A DNA stretch of 8,908 nt from VAZQ01 sp035552735 (GTDB taxonomy: Bacteria > Pseudomonadota > Alphaproteobacteria > Rhizobiales > Xanthobacteraceae), in contig DASZKX010000258.1 in assembly GCA_035552735.1 (NCBI GenBank), positions 1-8,908 of the forward strand, in the 5' to 3' direction. Every line of letters starts with the position of its first letter. Position 1 is the first letter of the stretch. This document shows, piece by piece, positions 6,369-8,908 of this stretch. The notes below the pieces were generated by a model. The model did not search any database, was not told where the DNA came from, and worked only from the letters and a program-made list of their open reading frames with translations. The translations under genes and the position numbers were made by a program.

Positions 6369-8908
6369 ATGGCCGATTATTTCATTTCCTATACCAGCAG
6401 CGACCGCGACTGGGCCCAGTGGATCGGCAAGGAGCTCGAGGCGCTTGCCCACACGCCCCACATCCACGAATGGGAGATCAAGGGCGGCGAGGACATCTAT
6501 GCCTGGATGGAAGCGCGCCACGATGCCGCCGATCACGTGCTCTGCGTCGTATCGGACGAGTACCTGAAGGCCCCCTACTCCACCCTGGAACGCGACGCGG
6601 CACTGTGGCAGGCCGCCAAGAACCGGACCGCCTTCGTTTTGTTCGTGGTGGTGAAGCCGTGCCGGCTGCCGACCCTCATCGATCATATCCGCCGCTGCGA
6701 GCTGTTCGGCGTGCCCGAGGATGCGGCCCGAACGCGCTTCCGCGAATTCATGAGCGCGCGCGAGGCGCCCGCGATGGCCGCCTTTCCGGGCAAGGTGTTC
6801 GCGGTGTCCAACATCCCGATCCGGGTGCCTACCCATTTCATGGGCCGCGACCACGAGCTCGCCGCCATCGCGGCCGCGCTCAAGACCCCCACCCCTCCGT
6901 CCCCGGCAAGCGGAGGAGGGTCGGGATGGGGGGCCGTCGCGACGCTGCACGGAATGCGCGGGGTCGGCAAGACCACGCTGGCGGCCTCTTATGCGCAGGC
7001 GCACCGCGGCGACTACCGGGCGACCTGGTGGATCAGGGCGCAGACCGAGGCCGGCATGCGCGCCGATCTGGTGGCGCTCGGGGTCCGCCTTGGCTGGGTC
7101 GCGGCGGACGACAAGGAGCAGCCGGCGCTCGCCGCCGTGATGGAGCGGCTGCGGCACGAGGGCGAAGGCATTCTGCTCATCTTCGACAACGCCACGGATG
7201 CCAATGCGCTCAAGCCCTACCTGCCGCCCGGCGGCGGCTGCCAGGTGCTGGTCACGTCGAACGCACAGGCCTGGCGCGGGGTGGCGACGCCGGTCGAGAT
7301 CCGGGTCTGGCCCAAGACGGTCGGCGCCGAGTACTTGGTCGTGCGCACCGGCCGCGCGGACGAGCGCGAAGCCGCCGAAGCCTTGTCAGAAGCGCTCGGC
7401 GGACTGCCGCTCGCCCACGAGCAGGCGGCCGCCTATTGCGAGCGGCTCGAAAAATCGCTGGGCGATTACCGCAAACGTTTCGAGGGGGCGCCGGCGCGGT
7501 TGCTCGACGACGACCGCGACGCGCCGGCCGAGTATCACGACCGGCTGACGGTGGCGAAAACCTTCGGGCTCGCCATCGAGGAGGCCGCCAAGCTGCATCC
7601 CGCCGTCGAGCCGCTGATCGTCCATGCCGCGCTGCTGGCGCCGGAGCCGATCCCGCTGTTCTTGTTCGAGCAAGGGCGCGACAAGCTCGGCGAGCCGCTC
7701 GCGGAGGCGCTCGCCGACGACGGGCTCGACGAGGTGATATCGGCGTTGCGCGCTTTCGCGCTCATCGACCGCGAGACCATCGTGGACGAGCGCGACCCCG
7801 CCATCCGCACCGATACGATCCGTCTGCACCGGCTCGTGCGCCAGGTCGCGGCGGCGCGGCGCGTGGGCGATGCGCGGGAGCTGGCGGAGCGGGCCCTCAT
7901 GGAGGCCATGGCGGCGGTCTATCCAGCGGACGCGCGCGACGATCCCAAGGCCTGGCCGCCGGCGCGACGGCTCGACGGGCACGCGCTGGCGATGGTCGGC
8001 GGCGATGCGGCGCCGCCGGCGGGCGCCGAGACGCGGGCGAGCGGGCTGCTCAACGGGCTCGCCACCTATCGGCATTGCGCGCTCGCCGCCTACGCGCAAG
8101 CGCGACCGCTCTACGAGCGCGCGCTCGCCATCAACGAGAAGACTCTCGGCCCCGAGCATCCGGATACGGCCCTGAGCCTCAACAACCTCGCCCTTTTGCT
8201 GCAGGACGAGGGCGATCTCGCGGGCGCGCGGGCGCGGCACGAACGGGCGCTGGCGATCCGCGAGAAAACGCTCGGCCCGGAACATCCCGACACCGCCGAG
8301 AGCCTCAACAACCTCGCCCTCCTCTTGCAGGCGCAGGGCGAGCTGGCGGCGGCGCGCCCGCTGTTCGAGCGCGCGCTCGCGATCTACCAGAAGGTGCGCG
8401 GACACGAGCATCCCTCGACCGCGACCATCCTGAACAATCTCGCCCTCCTCTTGCAGGCGCAGGGTGACCTGGCCGGGGCGCGGCCGCTCTACGAGCGGGC
8501 GCTCGCGATCTACCAGAAGGCACTCGGCCCCGAGCATCCCCTGACGGCAGCGGGCCTCAACAATCTGGCTTTCCTCATGGAGGCACAGGACGACCGCGCC
8601 GGCGCGCGGCCGCTCTACGAGCGGGCGCTCGCGATCGACGAAAAGGCGCTCGGCCCCGATCATCCCGGTACGGCGAGCGACCTGAGCAGGCTCGCCCTCC
8701 TGCTGCAGCGACAAGGCGATCTCGCTTCGGCGCGGCCGCTGTTCGAGCGCGCGCTGGCGATTCGCGAAAAGGTGCTCGGCCCCGAGCATCCCCAAACGGT
8801 GATGAGCCTCGACAATCTCGCGGGCCTGCTCCACGATCTGGGCGACCTCGCGCCGGCGCGGCCGCTCTACGAGCGCACGTTGGCGCTCCGCGAAAAGACG
8901 CTCGGCCC
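6369..8908 (+). CDS. TIR / NB-ARC STAND ATPase / TPR protein, 3' end outside window
   Basis: Open from ATG 6369 to the right edge (846 codons, no stop). Residues 1-130 are a TIR domain: DYFISYTSSD, BB-loop region IKGGEDI, and SDEYLKAPYSTLE with Glu74 at the catalytic position for NAD+ cleavage. A Pro/Gly/Ser linker (172-188) leads to a STAND NTPase: Walker A GMRGVGKT (195-202), Walker B ILLIFDNA (268-275), VLVTSN sensor-like motif, GLPLA (345-349), and LHRLV (486-490), which resembles the MHD/ARC2 position. From residue 578 there are six complete 42-residue TPRs and a partial seventh, of the kinesin-light-chain/TPR_12 kind. In such proteins the repeats sense a ligand, the ATPase oligomerises, and the TIR domain acts. 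The protein should be cytoplasmic. An in-frame ATG at 6321 would add 16 residues; 6369 is preferred because TIR proteins usually begin directly at this strand. It is divergent from the caspase operon. Confidence 0.93.
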   Translation, partial: MADYFISYTSSDRDWAQWIGKELEALAHTPHIHEWEIKGGEDIYAWMEARHDAADHVLCVVSDEYLKAPYSTLERDAALWQAAKNRTAFVLFVVVKPCRLPTLIDHIRRCELFGVPEDAARTRFREFMSAREAPAMAAFPGKVFAVSNIPIRVPTHFMGRDHELAAIAAALKTPTPPSPASGGGSGWGAVATLHGMRGVGKTTLAASYAQAHRGDYRATWWIRAQTEAGMRADLVALGVRLGWVAADDKEQPALAAVMERLRHEGEGILLIFDNATDANALKPYLPPGGGCQVLVTSNAQAWRGVATPVEIRVWPKTVGAEYLVVRTGRADEREAAEALSEALGGLPLAHEQAAAYCERLEKSLGDYRKRFEGAPARLLDDDRDAPAEYHDRLTVAKTFGLAIEEAAKLHPAVEPLIVHAALLAPEPIPLFLFEQGRDKLGEPLAEALADDGLDEVISALRAFALIDRETIVDERDPAIRTDTIRLHRLVRQVAAARRVGDARELAERALMEAMAAVYPADARDDPKAWPPARRLDGHALAMVGGDAAPPAGAETRASGLLNGLATYRHCALAAYAQARPLYERALAINEKTLGPEHPDTALSLNNLALLLQDEGDLAGARARHERALAIREKTLGPEHPDTAESLNNLALLLQAQGELAAARPLFERALAIYQKVRGHEHPSTATILNNLALLLQAQGDLAGARPLYERALAIYQKALGPEHPLTAAGLNNLAFLMEAQDDRAGARPLYERALAIDEKALGPDHPGTASDLSRLALLLQRQGDLASARPLFERALAIREKVLGPEHPQTVMSLDNLAGLLHDLGDLAPARPLYERTLALREKTLG
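6885..6933. repeat. GC-rich imperfect palindrome inside the TIR-STAND gene (REP-like)
   Basis: A C-rich left arm (CCCCCACCCCTCC, from 6886) is followed by GTCCCCGGCAAGC and a G-rich right arm (GGAGGAGGGTCGGGATGGGG, from 6912). The outer arms pair with a bulge and the inner arms pair imperfectly, around a CAA loop. This layout resembles the dispersed palindromic elements common between genes in alphaproteobacterial genomes, recalled from general knowledge and not from a search. Here it is in frame and encodes the linker TPTPPSPASGGGSGWG between the TIR and NB-ARC domains. Confidence 0.5.
8100..8908 (+). repeat. 126-bp tandem repeats encoding 42-residue TPRs
   Basis: Six full units start at 8100, 8226, 8352, 8478, 8604 and 8730; a seventh starts at 8856 and is cut by the window end. 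The period is exact, with no insertion or deletion. Conserved parts are ARPLYERALAI, EKxLGPEHPxT and LNNLALLLQ. The units starting at 8478 and 8604 begin with over 30 identical bases, which suggests recent duplication or gene conversion. A degenerate helix before the first unit (ASGLLNGLATYRH) looks like the second half of an older repeat. Confidence 0.93.

Noticed and set aside
6124..6369. Possible 81-codon gene whose TGA overlaps the ATG of the TIR-STAND gene
   Set aside because: The overlap suggests coupling, but it starts with TTG, has no ribosome-binding site, and its sequence looks non-coding and Arg-rich.
6419..8467. 682-codon open frame on the plus strand overlapping the TIR-STAND gene
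   Set aside because: It is a shifted frame of the TIR-STAND gene, with Arg/Gly/Ala-rich filler; the true frame starts at 6369 and has no stop before the window end.
7386..8834. 482-codon open frame on the minus strand
   Set aside because: It is antisense to the NB-ARC and TPR coding region; its repetitive sequence only mirrors the 126-base repeats.

Overview
The window is high-GC bacterial DNA. It looks alphaproteobacterial, probably Hyphomicrobiales (Rhizobiales)-like. This is inferred from base composition, from the secreted caspase-like proteases with DACRNNP-type active sites, and from a GC-rich palindromic element of a kind scattered through such genomes; no ribosomal or housekeeping marker is present. 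Nearly every base is in an accessory, signalling or cell-death-like gene.

Layout. The minus strand carries a tightly packed four-gene cluster read from about 6054 down to the left edge. In order it holds: (1) a secreted caspase-like protease fused to a formylglycine-generating-enzyme (FGE/SUMF1)-fold domain, 4195-6054; (2) a secreted caspase-like protease with a long Sel1 repeat solenoid and an aromatic-rich tail, 1338-4112; (3) an unrecognised secreted protein with Gly-, Asp- and Ser-rich low-complexity segments, 85-1266; (4) the first 22 codons of a TIR-domain protein, starting with GTG at 68 and running off the left edge. Gaps between genes are 16-82 bases and no terminator is visible, so this is probably one operon. 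About 314 bases of divergent intergenic DNA (6055-6368) follow. On the plus strand, from 6369 to the right edge, is the first 846 codons of a TIR / NB-ARC-type STAND ATPase / tetratricopeptide-repeat protein that is still open at the window end.

How they may work together. TIR domains (NAD+-consuming or signal-making effectors), STAND ATPases with TPR sensors, caspase-like proteases and FGE/lectin-fold domains recur together in bacterial defence, conflict and programmed-death systems. Here TIR proteins sit at both ends of a caspase pair, which suggests a TIR/caspase module. However, both caspases and the Ser-rich protein carry clear export signals while the TIR proteins look cytoplasmic. A simple TIR-signal-activates-caspase pathway would therefore need an explanation for the membrane barrier; a separate envelope-located protease function is equally possible.

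Features of note: an imperfect GC-rich palindrome lying in frame in the TIR to NB-ARC linker, a nearly perfect 42-residue TPR array, a hairpin just upstream of the STAND gene start, and an FGE domain that lacks both catalytic cysteines.
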